Shown here piece by piece: positions 6,175-7,655 of a stretch of 7,655 nucleotides of DNA. The stretch comes from Chloroflexota bacterium (GTDB lineage Bacteria > Chloroflexota > Dehalococcoidia > UBA2979): the NCBI GenBank assembly GCA_016875695.1, contig VGPB01000093.1:1-7655 (forward strand). The letters run 5' to 3'. Numbering within the stretch: the stretch's first letter is position 1; every line of letters starts with the position of its first letter. The translations under genes and the position numbers were made by a program. The notes beneath the pieces are model-generated. The model made no database searches. It was given only the letters and a program-made list of their open reading frames with translations, and had not been told where the DNA came from.

Positions 6175-6179
6175 CCTCC
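6175..6179 (-). promoter_or_regulatory. Strong ribosome binding site for the HDOD gene
   Basis: GGAGG on the minus strand lies 4 bases before the ATG at 6170. It supports that start over the upstream in-frame ATGs at 6203 and 6206. It contrasts with the divergent uppP gene, which has no such site. Confidence 0.6.
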
Positions 6180-6288
6180 GCGGCAGTGACTACGCGCTCT
6201 CATCATCGGCCGCCGCCCCCGGCTCCCGTAGCTGCCCCGGCGGTCGCTGGCGCCCGGGCGGCGGCTGGTCCAGAGCGGCGGCCGCGGC

Positions 6289-6294
6289 TAGCCT
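6289..6294 (+). promoter_or_regulatory. Putative -10 box for a leaderless uppP transcript
   Basis: TAGCCT matches TANNNT and is followed by CCCCGG, 6 bases, and then the GTG start codon at 6301. Transcription would begin at or next to the start codon, consistent with the lack of a ribosome binding site. The spacing is identical to that at the flavoprotein gene. A 10-bp inverted repeat (6209-6218 with 6256-6265) lies upstream in the same divergent gap, but the region is so GC-rich that it may be chance. Confidence 0.5.
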
Positions 6295-6300
6295 CCCCGG

Positions 6301-7128
6301 GTGGGCGACTATCTCCGTGCGGTGCTGCTCGGCCTGCTGCAGGCGCTGAGCGAGTTCCTGCCGATTTCGTCGTCCGGCCACCTGCTGCTCGCTGGCACCG
6401 CGCTCGGTGACGACGCCCAGTCGCTCACCTTTGACGTAGGGCTGCACACCGGCACGACGGCGGCCGTGCTTGTCTACTTCTGGCATGACTGGCGCACGAT
6501 CGTTGCGGCCGTCGTGCGCGACGGCACGCGCCACGGGGCGCGCGTGCGGCGCTGGGGTCCCGCCGGGCGCCTCGGCGCATGGATCGCGCTCGGCACGCTG
6601 CCCGCCGTCGGTGCCGGCTTGCTCGCCGGCGAGACGATTGAGGCCGAGCTCAGGCAGGCGTGGCTCGTCGCGGTGCTGCTCATCGGCTTCGCGCTCCCGC
6701 TCGCCGCAAGCGAGCGCGCCCCGGTGCGGCGCAGCGGCCTCGAGCAGCTGAGCGCGTGGCAGGCGCTCGCCATCGGCGGGGCCCAGGCGGTGGCGCTGCT
6801 GCCCGGCGTCTCACGCTTGGGCATCACTATCAGTGCCGCGCGCGGCCTCGGCTTCGACCACGCCACGGCGGCGCGCTTCTCGTTCCTGCTCTCGGCGCCG
6901 GCCATCGTCGTCGCCGCGACGCTGGCGTTCGCCGAGGTGCTGCTGGGCGACGAGGTCGTCGCGTGGGGACCGCTGCTGCTCGGCGCGCTGGTGTCGGGCG
7001 TGGCGGGCGGCGCGGTGATCCACTGGCTGCTGCGCTACGTGCGCACCGGCATGATGTGGCCCTTCGTCTGGTATAGGATCGCGCTCGGGCTCGCCGTCCT
7101 AAGCATCGCGGCCGTGCGCGCGGCGTAA
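6301..7128 (+). CDS. uppP: Undecaprenyl-diphosphate phosphatase (BacA/UppP family)
   Basis: The 275-residue integral membrane enzyme removes a phosphate from undecaprenyl diphosphate, returning the lipid carrier for peptidoglycan and other envelope polymers; overproduction of the family gives bacitracin resistance. Both signatures are present: QALSEFLPISSSGH (14-27), holding the (E/Q)xxxE motif (Q14, E18) and His27, and LLPGVSRLGITISAARG (166-182) with S171 and R172 of the PGxSRSxxT motif, followed by FSFLLSAP. At residue 173 leucine replaces the usual serine. Hydrophobic stretches run through the protein (for example 92-110, 121-136, 193-212, 222-240, 254-275), as expected for a polytopic protein. 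Length is normal. The GTG start at 6301 places the first motif at residue 14, as usual. Nothing in frame upstream is better. Confidence 0.95.
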   Translation: MGDYLRAVLLGLLQALSEFLPISSSGHLLLAGTALGDDAQSLTFDVGLHTGTTAAVLVYFWHDWRTIVAAVVRDGTRHGARVRRWGPAGRLGAWIALGTLPAVGAGLLAGETIEAELRQAWLVAVLLIGFALPLAASERAPVRRSGLEQLSAWQALAIGGAQAVALLPGVSRLGITISAARGLGFDHATAARFSFLLSAPAIVVAATLAFAEVLLGDEVVAWGPLLLGALVSGVAGGAVIHWLLRYVRTGMMWPFVWYRIALGLAVLSIAAVRAA

Positions 7129-7196
7129 CCGCGCGCCGGCCGCGACGACGCGACGTAACGCGGGCGCAATCGAGCCGCGGACGGGAACGGGGCGCG

Positions 7197-7655
7197 GTGA
7201 CCGGCTCGTCTCCCACCGTCGCCGGGCCGCTCGTGGGGCGCCGCGCGCTCGTGATCGGCGTCGAGACGCCGGCCGGGAGCGCAATCGCCCGTGCGCTCGC
7301 CGGCGCGGGCGCAGCGCTCGCGCTCGCGACCATGCGAGCCGACGAGAGTGTCGTCGGGGCGCGGCGGCTGCAGCGCTCGGTGCAGGCAGCGGGGGGGCAC
7401 GCCGCCACGTACGCCTTCGACGTCACGCTTGGACAGAACCTGAAGGTCTCGACGCGGCAGGCGGCGAAGGAGCTTGGCGGGCTGGATCTGCTCGTGAGCG
7501 CCTCCGCGGGCTTCGCGCCAGCGCCGCTCGCGCGCACCGGCGACGGCGAGCTTGCGCAGCTGTTACAGCTCAACTGCTACGCCCACCTCTACGCGCTGCG
7601 CGCGGCCGCCGACGAGTTCCGCCGCCTCGACGCCGCCGCGGCGCCGGGGCGGGCG
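7197..7655 (+). CDS. Short-chain dehydrogenase/reductase-like protein, 3' end outside the window
   Basis: An open frame of 153 codons runs from a GTG at 7197 to the last base, so the gene is cut by the window. It has a Rossmann-type N-terminus, GRRALVIGVETPAGSAIARA (14-33), aligning with the SDR glycine-rich loop. FDV (74-76) is at the adenine-binding aspartate position, GGLDLLVSASAGF (94-106) at the NNAG region, and LQLNCYAHLYALRAA (123-137) carries the conserved structural Asn (N126). The glycine loop reads IGxxxPxG instead of TGxxxGxG, and the NNAG motif is replaced by SASAG, so cofactor binding may be altered. The catalytic Ser and YxxxK lie beyond the edge. There is no strong ribosome binding site. 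It starts 68 bases after uppP on the same strand, so it may be cotranscribed. Substrate unknown. Confidence 0.75.
   Translation, partial: MTGSSPTVAGPLVGRRALVIGVETPAGSAIARALAGAGAALALATMRADESVVGARRLQRSVQAAGGHAATYAFDVTLGQNLKVSTRQAAKELGGLDLLVSASAGFAPAPLARTGDGELAQLLQLNCYAHLYALRAAADEFRRLDAAAAPGRA

Noticed and set aside
6470..6905. Overlapping frames on both strands inside uppP.
   Set aside because: The uppP frame carries both family signatures; the others are low-complexity shadows.
1..7655. CRISPR arrays, tRNA or rRNA genes, insertion sequence ends.
   Set aside because: No regularly spaced repeats, no cloverleaf-like segments and no transposase motifs were seen on either strand.

Overview
The window is a GC-rich bacterial chromosome segment, very GC-rich in most genes and visibly less so at about 1.5-2.5 kb. 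It carries ordinary cellular genes with one accessory-looking pocket. The aminotransferase N-terminus, the membrane protein with a bacterial PH domain, and start codons set just behind TANNNT boxes without a ribosome binding site would fit a Chloroflexota-like organism. Other high-GC phyla (Actinomycetota, Deinococcota) remain possible, and no rRNA or marker gene settles it.

Layout. The start of an exported protein runs off the left edge on the minus strand (1-91). A geranylgeranyl-reductase-family flavoprotein follows on the minus strand (265-1494). Divergent from it, in the lower-GC pocket, is an unrecognised 157-aa protein (1542-2015) that weakly resembles ADP-ribosyltransferase-fold toxins. 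A tiny partner reading frame overlaps its 3' end and appears frameshifted (2008-2183). After about 320 bp without a convincing gene come four minus-strand genes: a five-helix membrane protein with a PH-like domain (2506-3402), a branched-chain aminotransferase (3562-4494), an ankyrin-repeat protein (4625-5281) and an HDOD-domain protein (5367-6170). On the plus strand, undecaprenyl-diphosphate phosphatase (6301-7128) and the 5' part of a short-chain dehydrogenase/reductase-like gene (7197 to the right edge) complete the window.

How the genes relate. No single pathway links them. The reductase and UppP both act on isoprenoids, IlvE serves branched-chain amino acid metabolism, and the HDOD and ankyrin genes could form a small signalling or protein-interaction pair. 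The most unusual part is the 1542-2183 pair, which may be a decayed toxin/partner module. That reading rests on weak motif resemblance and on a frame change seen by eye.
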